From: Dipteris shenzhenensis
Lineage: Eukaryota > Polypodiophyta > Polypodiopsida > Gleicheniales
NCBI GenBank assembly: GCA_047967505.1
Contig: CM106538.1
Length of the DNA stretch: 64,000 bases
Direction: 5' to 3' (one strand)
Below are positions 1 to 10,709 of this stretch, in pieces. A model generated the notes under the pieces. It was not told the origin of the DNA and ran no database searches. It saw nothing but the letters and a program-made list of their open reading frames with translations. The position numbers and the translations under genes are program-made. Every line of letters begins with the position of its first letter. Positions within the stretch are counted from its first letter, which is position 1.

Positions 1-130
1 TCTTTTCATTTGTGCACGAAGCTCTTCCAGCTCTCGTCCTCAGTTATGTCTCCTTTTCCACCTGCATGTCAACAAATTTGAACTGATAGTGGCTGGTGCA
101 AACCTTTCTTTCACCATCTTTTCTCCCATC
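1..130 (-). pseudogene. Partial exon of the unrecognised coiled-coil gene (duplicate copy, cut by the window edge)
   Basis: Read on the minus strand, bases 1-40 encode the heptad-like stretch LEELRAQMKR. This is the counterpart of ELEELHAQMKRQIA at 25181-25240, where the frame runs on into a multi-exon coding relic. Bases 40-130 match the preceding residues, but one frame slip and one stop are needed to join them. The rest of the gene would lie to the left of the window. No function is recognised. Confidence 0.4.
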
Positions 131-465
131 CATCTACTCATGTGCCTACTCTAAAGGAATAGTAAAACATGCCTACATCTGTGTTTATTCGATTTGGAGA
201 AGCTAAAACATTGTGCATTCATTACAACACTCTTTTATTGGAAGTTTCACTAGTAGATCTTAAGGAACACTTTCACCTATGGACGAGGAGATGAGTCTAC
301 ATCAAGAAATTGGAGAGGATGACATTGCTACTGTACTTCCATTGGTGGAATTGGAGGATGGTCTACAAGGGTTTAAGGTCAATGGCAAACAACATTCACC
401 CTTTAGAGTTGATATGATCAAAAGGAGAGGTAATCATATAGACTTAGAAGGAAAAACATGATCAA

Positions 466-1255
466 ACTTGTCCTCCTCAATGGTCCCTCTTGTAATCTAG
501 GATGCTGAAGTTGATGGATTTTTGTCCAAAAGTAATTATATGCTTCCAAAAACTCTAAATCTATTTCGAAACATCTTCTATAAAAAACCTCAATAGTAAG
601 AGTGTATCTTTTACAACAAACAAAACTTTCTTTCTCCTCAAATCATGTATAAAAAGAAAACAACACACTTACCAAAACAAACTACAAATTACGTGATTCT
701 TCAAAGCTGCATCAGAAAATCTCATTATTTTCATTGTCTTGTAGTGTTTTAAAGATTTTCTCACCTGAAACTCCATGTAAGTTGCTTTGATAGACCTTAA
801 TTTAAATTGAAAACTAAAAACATTCTAAAACTACATGAATGAAGAATACTTGATTCTTGGAGCAAGGTCCTTTGAAAGAAAAATATGATCAAACTTGTCC
901 CTCCTAGTGGTCCCAAATATGTTCCAAGAATGATGAAGTTAACGGTTCTTGCTTGAAAATAAAATATATGCTCCCAAACATCTCAAAATCTATTTCAAGC
1001 AATATTCTATAGAAAACTACTGATAGTGAGTGGAAAAGACTCATTTCTCATGAAATTTCTTAAAAAACAAACAAATCTTCCAACGTTTTCAAACCATGTA
1101 ATAAAACAAAACAACACAACTACACAAAATGAACTATGAATTAATTGTTTCTTCAACGTTACATAATTAACAAACAAATCTCGTCTCATAATCACTTGTT
1201 GCATTGTTCCAAAGATTATCTCACCTGAACCTCCGTACAAGCTATCTGGATGGAC
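466..1255. repeat. Diverged tandem repeat of about 430 bp inside block A
   Basis: Two units, about 466-800 and 888-1255, share an ordered series of landmarks. Each starts GATCAAACTTGTCC and a short GTCCC run. Both then have TATATGCT(T/C)CCAAA, AATCTATTTC and an AAACAACACA run, and they end TCTCACCTGAA. Similarity is clearly lower than between the two block A copies, so this tandem duplication is the older event. The same pair is present at 25666-26436. No coding potential is recognised. Confidence 0.7.
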
Positions 1256-1923
1256 CCTAAACCTTCATAAATGGTTCAAAATCATGCACTCTTAGAGATT
1301 GCAGTAGGGAAAGTGACTAGTATTGAGACATGGGCAAAAGAAAGATTGATTGTCATGCATCAGCAACTACAATGCCTGAAAGTCAATCTTCTTTGAATCT
1401 TTCTCAAAGAATCTCGTCCAATAGCTCCTTCTAAGCTACAAACACCATGCATCATTCATGGTTTGCTCAGAACATTCATGCCTTATCTTCCTAAATGAAA
1501 TGATTTCAGATCATGGGAGAATCTCAGATGAGATAGGAAGTGGCGAGATTTGAAGGAGAAGTGCCCAAAATAGAGAAAGGAGAAGGTAGGTTGAATCTTA
1601 TTAAATAATCTTGAAAGTTTTAAAAGAATGAGAGGGAAATGGGAGGGAAATGCAGGTACAAAAGAGAAGTGACGAGATTTTGGCATAAGAGTCCATCCCA
1701 TGAGAGGCAAAATAGAGAAAGAAGCTTCCCACTCAAGAGCTAGCAAGAAATTTGAAAAGAGGGTTGAAGCAAAGAAAAATTCAAAATGGTGCTCAGAAAT
1801 GAGGGGGAAGGAAGAGGAATGAGAGAGAATAAAAGGAGTGTGGTAGTTGGATGGGAGGATTTGGTTTCATGTCGATTTCAAGTCAAATGGTACAAGTTTG
1901 GTTGAGAAACTAGGTTTCTCAGT
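1256..1923. other. Non-coding part of block A
   Basis: No supported gene, RNA or promoter is visible here. The stretch is purine-rich on the plus strand from about 1500 to 1860. It is shared with 26437-27104 in the second copy. Confidence 0.5.
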
Positions 1924-3202
1924 TTGGTTACAGTTAAAAAACGTGATGGGAGAGTTGAGGTAGCAAGTGGGTGCTCCACATCATTGTTTGGGCCATTGTA
2001 TAAAGAAATAGAGAAGTCAGTCCACTTCCAATATTCTGTTGCCCTCCACCTACCAATATTCTATTGGGCTTTATTCACCTTATTCTTCCATGTCACCAAC
2101 CCAAGGGCTCCCTTACAGAGCCCTTTTTCAGTCCAATTTTTTTGTAATAAGGCTACTTTATCTTAATATGATAAGTCCTAGGTGGTTTGTCATGGTTGTA
2201 ATCAAAAGGGGCACTACTATTTAGAGTGTCCAAATATCCCTAAAGTGCATCTCTGGAGACTTCCAGTTTAGTTACTGGGGGGTCCGATGATGGTGAGATC
2301 AAATGTGACAATGGATGTGAATCAACTCCCCTTGAGAGTTGTAGTGGATCTACAGATGATGATGAGCCACAGATTGCATTCACTTCTTCAGGTGCTCTTT
2401 CTCCTCCTTTGGACATTTTTTATCATAAATAATTTGAAGGCTTGGATGGATTGTTTGATGATGAAAGCATCGATGAGCTTGAAGTCTTGACAATGGGTTC
2501 CCATGACAATGGAAATCCCTGCACCTTCTTCTCCCCTTAATGTTTTGAGCCTCCTGGAACCTAATGAGATGATATGTGAGGAAACCGATCCTGAGGTGTG
2601 TAAAATATTCTATGATCGACATGGAAGAAAAATGCAACCAACTATGGGCTGAACTTATTACTGAACAAATCATGGTCCCAGATGGAGCATTAAGGATGAT
2701 GCTTAGGCTAAGACATTGATTGATGTGATGCCTATTGTGGGGATCTTGAATGTATCTAGTGACGATTCCATAAGGTGTGATCCCTTGATTGATGTAGAAA
2801 GGAGCTTGGACTAGTTCTTACAAGAGTCAGTGTTGGATGATGATTCCAAAGACATGATAGATTCCCTCCATATGAGGGGGAGGAGGTATTGGAGGTCTTT
2901 CCTTCCCAAACCTGGGGGAGTGACCAAGTTCTATGTGTTTTGATGCAGCATTTAGATTTTGTGGCCCTTTTTAGTAGTGAACGACTTGTATTTGATCCAA
3001 GGCATGTGGATATGTCTCTATTACCACACATTGTTTTTGATCAAGGCAAGTATATCGGGAGCTCTGATCCGAGGATGTTGGATCTATTGAAGTCCAAGAG
3101 CAACAATGACCACATGGAAGGAAGGTGTTCAACAACATACATCTCAATCTTTTCTTTATTATGGTTGTCCCATAGGCATTGGGATGCTACGCATCTCATG
3201 CC
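1924..3202 (+). pseudogene. Gag-like relic with an intact CCHC zinc knuckle
   Basis: At 2188-2229 the plus strand encodes CHGCNQKGHYYLEC, a perfect C-x2-C-x4-H-x4-C retroviral-type zinc knuckle followed by PNIPK. This is the nucleic-acid-binding signature of retrotransposon Gag. The frame upstream (1924-2166) and downstream is broken by stops. A run of Asp/Glu-rich codons in another frame follows at about 2290-2400. No protease, reverse transcriptase or integrase can be read between the knuckle and the polypurine tract 1 kb downstream. The element is therefore either internally deleted or non-autonomous. The knuckle is unchanged in copy 2 (27369-27410). Confidence 0.55.
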
Positions 3203-3220
3203 GAGGGGGGGGGGGGCAGA
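3203..3220 (+). other. Polypurine tract of an LTR retrotransposon
   Basis: The sequence GAGGGGGGGGGGGGCAGA lies directly before TTGTTGTAGG. A purine run abutting TG is the usual boundary between the internal region and the 3' LTR. Copy 2 has a similar tract of about 14 G at 28383-28399, so the G run has changed length since duplication. Confidence 0.6.
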
Positions 3221-3221
3221 T

Positions 3222-4531
3222 TGTTGTAGGCAAAAAAAATCCCTATGTGAATAGTTTAAATAAATGTGAGTGTGAATGTTTGTGGCATGAGTAGCATAAA
3301 ATATAGTGTGCAAGGGCCCAAGGATGAGGTGGCAGGGCAAGTCCATGTGCCACCCTTCCATGTAAGAGGACCCATAGGTGTGTTGTACATAGTCCATGGC
3401 ATAAGTAATATTGTATGGTGAGATGGCAAGAAATCCCATGTGCCACCGCTTCACCTAGGTGGTCCCATGCAAACATTAAGTGAGATATGGCAAAGGTCAA
3501 TGGGATATATATTATTAAATTGGTGTAGGTGTCAAGGGATCTTGGACTTTCTCATCCATGTGGGCTAGTGACCCCATGTGGTGGTGATGTATACTCCATG
3601 AAAAAATATTTCTATAAGGGAGAAGTAGGATGAGGTTGGCAAGCATCTTTGTGCCAACCCTCCACTGTCCTCCTAGGCATTATAATATTGAGATAGAGCC
3701 ATGGGGCCTCTTAGACTTAGGATAAGAAGGTTTGATTTTTTACGGAAGGAAATTGTCGCATGCTATTGAGGATGCACACCGCAAAGCCCACATGGGAGAA
3801 GGCCTCCACCCACACCATGCATGTGGGAGAGGGACAATTAATGTGAAGCCCCTTCCCTTTGATTATAAAAGGTGAGGGGAGCTCTTTGATCAACACCTCC
3901 TCACTTGTATAGCCACCATGTTGGAGAATTAAGCCATTTTCATTACTTCTTAGTGTGCATATCACTCTTCCACTCTCCTCCTTTATTCTCCCCCATGCCT
4001 CCCCCCTTCTTCCATGATGTTCATACCAATCCTCTCCCTTCCTCACCTTCTACTTCCCATAGCCTCATGGTGTATAATCTCTTCTCTCACTCCCCCTGTT
4101 CTTCCTCATTTTCCCACATGTCCCTTTTGTTTCCACTTCCCTCTCCTCCTCCACCCCTATCTCACTTGTATATTTCCATGTTATCATCCCTCTTTCACAC
4201 CTTCATTGTGAGTAATGTACGTGCAAATGCCCTGCAACTACGCCATGTTGCAGGCTTTCAAATCTCACAACAGTGGCTGCACACTGATCCAATCTACGAG
4301 ATTGGATTAGCATCTATATGGTCCGTAATCTGATCTCGAGGATCAAAGTAGCTTGTAGCCTTGTGTGAAATACATGCTAATCCAGTCCCCAAGATCAAAA
4401 TAGCGTGCTTGGTCATTCTAATCCAATTCCCAAGATCAGATTTGCTTGCAATCCATTTGGTTTTGCATGCTAAACCAATCCTAGGGATTGAAGTAGCAAT
4501 TGAGCCTATTCTCCTTTAGGCCCCTTCAAAA
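3222..4531 (+). mobile_element. 3' LTR of the gag-like element in block A (right end uncertain)
   Basis: The LTR begins TGTTGTAGGC just after the polypurine tract. It carries a TATA-like box at 3864-3870 with a downstream CACCTCCTCACTTG leader. From about 4260 it contains degenerate GATC/GGATTAGCATG motifs that continue past the end of the duplicated block to about 4720. This suggests the LTR really extends beyond 4531 in copy 1 and that copy 2 is cut at 29704. I did not find a terminal CA, a target-site duplication or the matching 5' LTR. Confidence 0.5.
3864..3870 (+). promoter_or_regulatory. TATA-like box in the block A LTR
   Basis: TATAAAA lies about 640 bp into the LTR and is preserved in copy 2 at 29042-29048. 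The position fits an LTR promoter. There is no evidence of activity. Confidence 0.35.
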
Positions 4532-4720
4532 GTTTTTAGAACTATAAATGATTTTGTCTTGATTCCCTAGGCATATCTTCCATGATTTGCATGCTCTTCC
4601 AATCCCAAGATCGGATCAGCATGAGTGTGCTTGCCATTTTGATCTTGGGGATCGGATAAGCGTGGGAGATAATGTGTTGTACATGCAAATCTGATCCGTG
4701 GGATTAGGTTTGATGGAATA
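4260..4720. repeat. Degenerate GATC / GGATTAG-CATG repeats in the LTR
   Basis: Short, poorly conserved units recur about every 50-70 bp. They combine CCAAT(C/T)CC, AAGATC(A/G)GAT or GGGGATCGGAT, and a TAGCATG or CATGCTAA core, in both orientations. At least seven occurrences are visible: near 4288, 4311, 4375, 4425, 4471, 4598 and 4650. The second block A copy keeps only the part before 29704. Confidence 0.5.
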
Positions 4721-5301
4721 CTCCAGCTTGGTGATCCCCTTATCAATTTTTCTACTTTTGTCATGAGAATTTCAGGAAAACTTGTGGTTTTCAAGCATAT
4801 TTTGGGGTTTCTTCTAGTGAACTTTCCTTGGTAAAAGATTGGTTTTTAGTAGGTTTTTTAATGCTTTTTCATTAAGCAAGGACTTTGTGCTCTAGAATTT
4901 ACATTGTCCTTAGTTTTAGACTCTATTCCATCATTTTATCAAAATTTTCTGACACAAATGCTATTTTGTCATGCTCTTTTGTTGCATACCATTCTTTCTA
5001 TCATCTCCGATTTCTCAAACAGAAAAATGAAATAACCTTTCCTAAGAAATCTAGCATGGAGCACATTCATCAATTTGTGTATCCACATGGTTTTAATCCA
5101 CATCTCTATGACTAAGGCAAGGGGTCAAGAGCCTTGCAAGAAGCCTACCAGTGGATGCATCTTTAACCAATCCATGGAATCCATGTAAAGCTCATCATTC
5201 AGAAAAACTACAACACTAGTATCTAAAGAATGTTTTATCAATGCATCCATAGGATTTTCGCTCTCTTCAAGAGGTTGATGTTCTTTTGTTTCCACTTCAG
5301 A
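4532..5301. other. Sequence between blocks A and B in copy 1
   Basis: These 770 bp have no visible counterpart in copy 2, where 3.5 kb including the glycosyltransferase sits at the same place. The first part (to about 4720) continues the LTR-type repeats. A minus-strand open frame at 5125-5358 (77 codons, with KHSLDTSVVVFLNDELYMD) is not recognised and has no supporting context. Confidence 0.5.
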
Positions 5302-6182
5302 CTTTGGGAGAGGGGTTAGTTGAGGTTTTTTTAATCCCTTTGAATGCACGTGATACATATGGTTTGTTAATAGTGCACCCCTTGAGAGTCTACACTTTCT
5401 CTATATTACTCAAATTCTAAATCCTCAAGGTTTGAGAGATATTCTCTCCTGAAAGTAACTGTTCGCACAATTTGTAGTAGAAAAAACACTACCATAAAAT
5501 TCCTCACAATTCACTTTGCAATCTCCCCTACCTCAACCAATCATGCCCATAATGCATCAATAACCAATGCATTGAAAAATGAGCAACCAATGCTCTCCTG
5601 CACCTAAGCAAGTATGCATAGTGCACAAGCATAAATCCTACAAAATGTCTTGCAAATCAGAGAATGCTTAGGTCCCAATGCGTAAATGGATCACTAGTAA
5701 CCTCCTAGGCATGAAACAACAAAGTGACAATATCCGGCACTCGTAGTAGCAAAGTTCTCTCGAAAAAGAGGTGGTTTTTGCTTCCCATGGTGGCTAAAAA
5801 CTAGTGTAGCAGGTCGTTTTTGGTCCTAGAGTATGAATATATGATTTTCCCCTCTTGAATCAAGCAACAAACTGTCCGAAAAGATAGGGCAGCCTCTTGT
5901 ATACACCCTGAACAGTAAAAACGACCTAGAATATGTCAAAATTCAACTCCCACAGGCAATAGGAGACTCCACACAACAACCACGGGCAAAGATAACCCTT
6001 CCTAGACTGGAAGTAAGTAAGAAACAAGCTTTGGGAAGCATGCAATGGGCTGAAAATCACAGCTGCAACAAGAAAAATGAGATTCCCTTCCTCCATTTCG
6101 AAGCCACAAGCGAATAAAAGCTCTCCTGCAAGCTTCCATAGCAGTAGGGAAGCAAAGGGCGGCAAGAAGGCAAAGAACAATA

Positions 6183-6194
6183 GCTCTGATACCA
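6183..6194 (-). other. Copia-type primer binding site beside an LTR remnant
   Basis: Read on the minus strand this is TGGTATCAGAGC, the classic initiator-methionine tRNA primer site of plant copia elements. It is preceded by an LTR-like end CTGTCA at 6198-6203, so the LTR would extend rightward from 6198. Its far end is not identified and no gag frame is readable to the left. It is conserved in copy 2 at 34087-34098. It belongs to a different element from the copia pol genes at 7763. Confidence 0.55.
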
Positions 6195-6399
6195 ATTGAC
6201 AGTGCTCGCAACGGAAGTGGAATGGAAAAGGGTGAGAGAGAGGGAGAACCACACAAGTTTTTTGGTGGGTGCAGTACACCCTAATCTTCTATGTCATCCA
6301 TATATATATGTTTGTGTATTGTACATAACCGAGGTAAGGCAGAGTAGTCTTTAACCCCCACAGTTTTGACCTTGTCAAAAAAAAACCTTGAGGAGAGTG

Positions 6400-7074
6400 T
6401 CCACACAAGCAAGAAACCTAGAGAAGACTTGACCATGTGGCTAAAACTTTATGAGGGAAAGATGGTGTCTACAAAGCCTTATGCCTAGAGAAGATTTGAC
6501 CATGTGGTCAAAAACTTATGAGGGTAAGACGATGTCCTCATAATTAGATAGCCAAGATTTAACCATATAGTCTACTCATGTGCTTAGAGAAGATTCGACC
6601 ATGTGGCTGAATCTTACTGTTAGCAAAATGGTGTCCAAACCAAACCACCCACATGAAGAAGATCTAGAGAAATTTTGACCATTTGGCCAAATCTTTATGA
6701 GAGCAAGGTAGTGTCCCCAAACAAATTTGGCCACATGGTCAATCCTTCATAGCCCGCATACAGATTTGGCCTAACGATCAGATCCTCATAGAGACTTAGC
6801 CCTCATAGTGCTCTCATAACCATACTGTCCATAGAGCCCCCATACATATTTGGCCTAACGATCCAATCCTCATAGAGATTTAGCCCTCATAAAGCTCTCA
6901 TGTTTAAACCATCTTGTCCATAGACCCCTCTCATCAAAAGGTTTAACCACATGGTTTAATCTTTAGTAGGCTTTGTAAATGTCCTCACATCACTTAGATT
7001 TAACGACATGGTTAAATATTTAGTAGTTTTTGCAAACATACTCACAATTGTTAAATTTGACGACATGGGCAAAT

Positions 7075-7080
<6 letters not shown>
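6400..7080. repeat. Degenerate repeats around a GACCATGTGG core
   Basis: About ten imperfect units of roughly 50-70 bp share AGAGAAGATTTGACCATGTGG or TTGGCC-ACATGGTC, followed by CTCATAGAG or TTATGAGGG. They drift progressively from left to right. The array ends at the TG microsatellite. It is present in both block B copies (34300-34980), so it predates the duplication. It may be an expanded LTR leader or a decayed satellite. Confidence 0.55.
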
Positions 7081-7132
<52 letters not shown>

Positions 7133-7196
7133 GATAGATAGATAGACAGATAGATTATATATATATACATACATACATACATACATATATATATAC
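7080..7196. repeat. Compound microsatellite (TG, GATA, TA, CATA)
   Basis: About 25 TG dinucleotides are followed by GATA/GACA tetranucleotides, a TA run and CATA repeats. In copy 2 (34982-35082) the TG run is much shorter, about 16 units, while the GATA run is cleaner. Repeat number has therefore changed since duplication. Confidence 0.95.
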
Positions 7197-7201
7197 CCAG
7201 A

Positions 7202-7777
7202 CTATAAAGTTTTGTTGAAATTTGTTAAGGAACCAATCAAATTTATCTTGTGGAGAATTGCAAATGCAACTAGGCAGCCCAAATACCTTATCAACAACAA
7301 ACCTGCTCCAATCCATCTAAAAGAAAATGATGCAGACCACTCATAAAGTTCTCCCCAACTAATCAAAGAGTCATAGTCAACATGAGAATAAGAGACAATT
7401 GCAAACTCTTCAAATACCAAGAGAAAAGTCTTAATGTTATCCTCATTACCAACAAGAATACTCATGTTATCATCTAGAAAGAACTGTGTACAAAATAAAG
7501 AACCATCCGGCATCATTAGCCCTCTAATATGACCCATACTTTGGAAGTAATCTAGGTGGTATAACAAAGTTTCAATGACTATGGTGAATATAGAGGGGCC
7601 AGAGGGCATCCCTACCTCATAGACCTCTTCAAAGAAAAATATTTGCTCAAGTATCCATTTAAAAAAGATGTCGCAAATACATTAAAAGACAATACTCTCT
7701 CATAGAGCAAAAGCATTGCCTAAATCCCAGCTTCTCCATCGTAGCAAGAATAAATCTCCAACTTACTCTACCATAAG
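7202..7777 (-). pseudogene. C-terminal half of an L1-like reverse transcriptase (block B copy 1)
   Basis: On the minus strand the sequence reads YGRVSWRFILATMEKLGF, then a GCPLAP-like GMPSGPSIFTIV, then MPDGS, then FLDDN at the place of the catalytic F/Y-x-D-D. This matches the palm of plant non-LTR reverse transcriptases. The frame needs several corrections and ends at the microsatellite. Its N-terminal half is at 12855-13380, 5 kb away, separated by a copia insertion. Copy 2 is at 35085-35660. Confidence 0.75.
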
Positions 7778-9245
7778 CTTCTCCCGCACATATTGATAAT
7801 GCACCTCAATGTGCTTTGTTCTAGCATGATAGACTGGGTTATTTGCCAAGTGTATACTGCTCATGTTGTCACAATAAATGACAACTGGCCCATCTATAGA
7901 CTGATTCATATCATAAAGTAGCTTATGCAACCAAGCTACCTTACATGCAGCCATTACTGCACCCCTGTACTCAGCCTCTGTGCTCAACAAGGCAACTGTA
8001 GGCTATTCCTTGCTGCTCCAAGTGACTGTAGCACTCCCAAAAGAGAACACATATCCACTGGTAGATCGTCTATCAGAAATACTACCAGCCCAATCAGCAT
8101 CAATGTATCCATGCAACTGTATCTGAACCCCAGCCTCATAAAATAGTACGTATTACAATGTGGACTTCACATACCTGAGTATGCATCTAGCCACATCCAA
8201 ATGCAGTTTCCTTGGAGCTTGCATAAACTGACTTACCAATCCAACAGCATAGCTCAAATCTGGCCTGGTAATAGTCATATAAATCAAAATTCCTACTATG
8301 TATCTGTACATAGTAGGTTCTTCCAGAAGCTCACCTGCATCTGCGCTCAGCTTCACATTCCGTTCCAAAGGAACTAAAATAGGCTTATAGCCTGTCATCC
8401 CATATTTGGATAGCATGTCCAATCCATACTGCCTCTGCAAGAGCCGTATCCCCTTGGTGATCTAATCACCTCAATGCCCATGAAATAATGCAGCTCTCCC
8501 AAATCCTTCATCTTAAACTTCTACTTCAATAGCATTTTCACATGAAGGATATCTTCATCACTATTGCCTGTGATGATCAAATCATCAACATAAATGACAA
8601 GCAGCATAATACCTTTCTCTGTTTTTCTCACATAAAGTGAGAAATCTACCTTGGAAATCTGAAAGCCAATAGTGACAAGATACTATCCTATCTTGTCAGA
8701 CCATGCTCTAGGTGCTTGCTTCAAGCCATACAAGGCTTTCTTCAACCTGCAATTAAACTCAGGATGAACAGCATGAACATAACCTGGTGGCTGCTCCATA
8801 AAGACCTCTTCTTGCAAATCACCATGCAAGAAGGCATTCTTTACATCCATCTGATGTATAGACCATCCCTTTCATGTAGCGATAGCAATGACTGCTCTTA
8901 CGGTTGCCATCCTTGCAATCGGACTGAATGTTTCTTCATAATCAATGCCATATGTATGTGCATACCCCTTGACAACTACTCTTGCCTTGTATCTATTCAT
9001 ACAACCATCTGCATTGTGCTTCACCTTATAAACTCACTTACAGCCAATTGCATTCTTGTCTTTAGGCAAAGGCACCAATTCCCATGTAGCATTTGCTTCC
9101 AAGGCATCCATTTCTTCATCCATGTCTTTCTCCCATTTTTCTTTTCCCATGGCTTGCTCAAAAGAAGTGGGTTCTGGTTCCTATATCACTTTGACCATAT
9201 AGGCATAGTGAATGGCTGTAAATCCATCATATTTCAGCCTATCCA
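7763..9245 (-). pseudogene. Copia reverse transcriptase and RNase H (decayed)
   Basis: RNase H: STEAEYRGAVMAACKVAWL and the NPVYHARTKHIEVHYQYV signature at 7763-7990. Reverse transcriptase: the catalytic IYVDDLIITG lies near 8570-8600, and MYRYIVGILIYMTITRPDLSYA at 8153-8440 is the C-terminal part. The Gln codon before KFKMKDLGELHYF has become TAG, whereas copy 2 still has CAG. Other stops break the frame around 8460 and 8680. The N-terminal RT region (FEQAMGKEKWEKDMDEEMDAL) lies near 9060-9170. Confidence 0.8.
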
Positions 9246-9653
9246 AGGAAATCTAGCTCTGGTAGACCTACGCAAAATAGGCTCGCTTCCAGGTGCTCTG
9301 AAAACATCCCTGGTCTTCCTTACTCGAGGTGTAACAACAGAAGGAATACCCAACTCATCATCAATGCTCTGTTCTGAGCCACTGGATTCACTATCCACAT
9401 AAGAGTGACCTGCATTCACATCAAACATGGGCTGATCTACCTTCTCTTTTCCTTTTCCTGATACCTACATACCACTATCTGCATTACTTTGAGGAGATTC
9501 TCCTGATCTCAATCTGCCTGTCCATGGCAAAGTATGTGAACCACTGCTAGAGGACACTGCAGGTCCACTAATATTTTATGATTGTTGCTGTGAATTTTGT
9601 GCAGCATTACCATTTTGTGCATCTACATCATCAATCACATTTACTGGTTTATA

Positions 9654-10709
9654 CTAGCTGCTCATCTCATCAAAAACAACATCTCTACTCACTGTAAACT
9701 TACGAGTAGAAGGGTTATAGCATCTATACCCTTTTTGCCATAGAGAATAACCAATAAAGATGCACTTCTCAGCTTTTGGATCCAATTTGGACCTCAACTC
9801 ATCTGGCACATGAACATAGGCAATGCAATCAAAAATTTTCAAATGAGAAATATCTGGTTTCCTACCAGTATACATCTCCTCTGGCATCATGCAATGTATT
9901 GCTGCAGTGGGAGTCTTATTCATTATGTAAACTGCTGTAGCAACTGCTTCAGCCCAATAATAACTTGGTAGGTCTTTTTCATTTAGCATGGCCCGAGATA
10001 CCTCTCCAATATGCCTCTTTTTCCTTTCTGCAAGTCCATTTTGCTATGGGGTATGACTGCATGAATATTGCTGCTTTATGCCATGCTCCTGTAGGAACCT
10101 TGCAAACTCATTTGAGAGGTATTCTCCCCCTCCATCTGACATTAGGCATTTTATTTGCAGGCCTGTTTCTTTTTCAACCATAGCTTTAAAAGCTTTGAAA
10201 TGCTCAAAGACTTCACTTTTATTTTTCATAAAATACACCCAAAGTTTTCTGCTATAGTCATCAATAAAAGTGACAAAATAATGACAGCCTCCAATAGATG
10301 TAGCTTTAGTGGTCCACACATCAGAGTGGATTAATTCCCATGGCTTCTTACTCTCTTGAACATGCCTAGGAAATGGTTTCCTTGCCTGTTTTCCAAATTG
10401 ACAGGCTTCACATACCTTATGCATTTCTGCAACCTTGAATTTAGGCAATCCTGCAATAATATTTTGGGCCTGCATTGATTTAAGTCACTGTACATTAACA
10501 TGACCAATGCGTTTATGCCAGATATCAATATCTGCAACTACACCAGTCCCATGTGCAAACATTGATGCACTCAATTCAGGCATGTCCGCATCCAACATAA
10601 ACATCCTGCCCTTCTTCTTTCCTTTTGCTATCAAGCGACTGCTATTTTTCATATCCTCAACAAAGCATCCGTGAGGATTAAATCTGATCTGTAAGCCCTG
10701 CTCAACCAT
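9654..10709 (-). pseudogene. Copia integrase with GAG-pre-integrase zinc finger (decayed)
   Basis: The HHCC zinc finger is readable: HKRIGH, then CEACQFGKQ. The catalytic core shows Asp in HSDVWTT, Asp in CLMSDGGGEY, and the downstream region with YYWAEAVATAVYIMNKTP. The C-terminal part ends DVVFDEMSS. The frame is interrupted between the zinc finger and the core, and again near 10040. In the family this enzyme inserts the cDNA into the host chromosome. Confidence 0.8.

Larger units (their letters stand above)
1..4531. repeat. Segmental duplication block A, copy 1
   Basis: This stretch is repeated in direct orientation at 25201-29704, with only scattered substitutions and small indels. One example is a deletion of about 26 bases in copy 2 near 26122. 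Homology is already present at base 1, so the true left edge lies outside the window. On the right the two copies part after the shared run ending CCCCTTC near 4531 and 29704. The block contains a minus-strand piece of an unrecognised gene (1-130), a tandem repeat (466-1255), a gag-like CCHC relic, a polypurine tract and an LTR. Block B follows 770 bp later here but 3.5 kb later in copy 2. Confidence 0.93.
5302..10574. repeat. Segmental duplication block B, copy 1
   Basis: The block is repeated in direct orientation at 33221-38463, starting at CTTTGGG and ending at ATTGATGCACTCAA, which falls inside a copia element. The internal order is the same in both: unassigned sequence, primer-site remnant, degenerate repeats, TG/GATA/CATA microsatellites, end of an L1-like reverse transcriptase, then copia pol. 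Sharing this composite of unrelated, already damaged elements means the two copies arose by duplication, not by independent insertion. Confidence 0.93.

Noticed and set aside
279-461. 60-codon frame starting MDEEMSLHQEIG, also open in copy 2
   Set aside because: The open frame is kept in both copies, but they are too similar for this to show selection. No domain, splice partner or promoter is seen.
3905-4333. 142-codon open frame in the block A LTR (and copy at 29083-29475)
   Set aside because: Ser/Pro/Phe/His-rich translation of a CT-rich LTR segment, with no domain. Its conservation simply reflects the segmental duplication.
5926-6279. Hydrophobic minus-strand frames near the primer site (copy at 33911-34183)
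   Set aside because: Two overlapping frames give unrelated hydrophobic proteins, and neither has a gag or known motif. They probably read LTR/leader sequence.
6400-7080. CRISPR-like spaced repeats
   Set aside because: The repeats are degenerate, unevenly spaced and in plant DNA with no cas genes. They are a decayed tandem array.
8716-9402. 228-codon plus-strand frame
   Set aside because: It is antisense to the copia reverse transcriptase and linker, whose motifs are clear on the minus strand.
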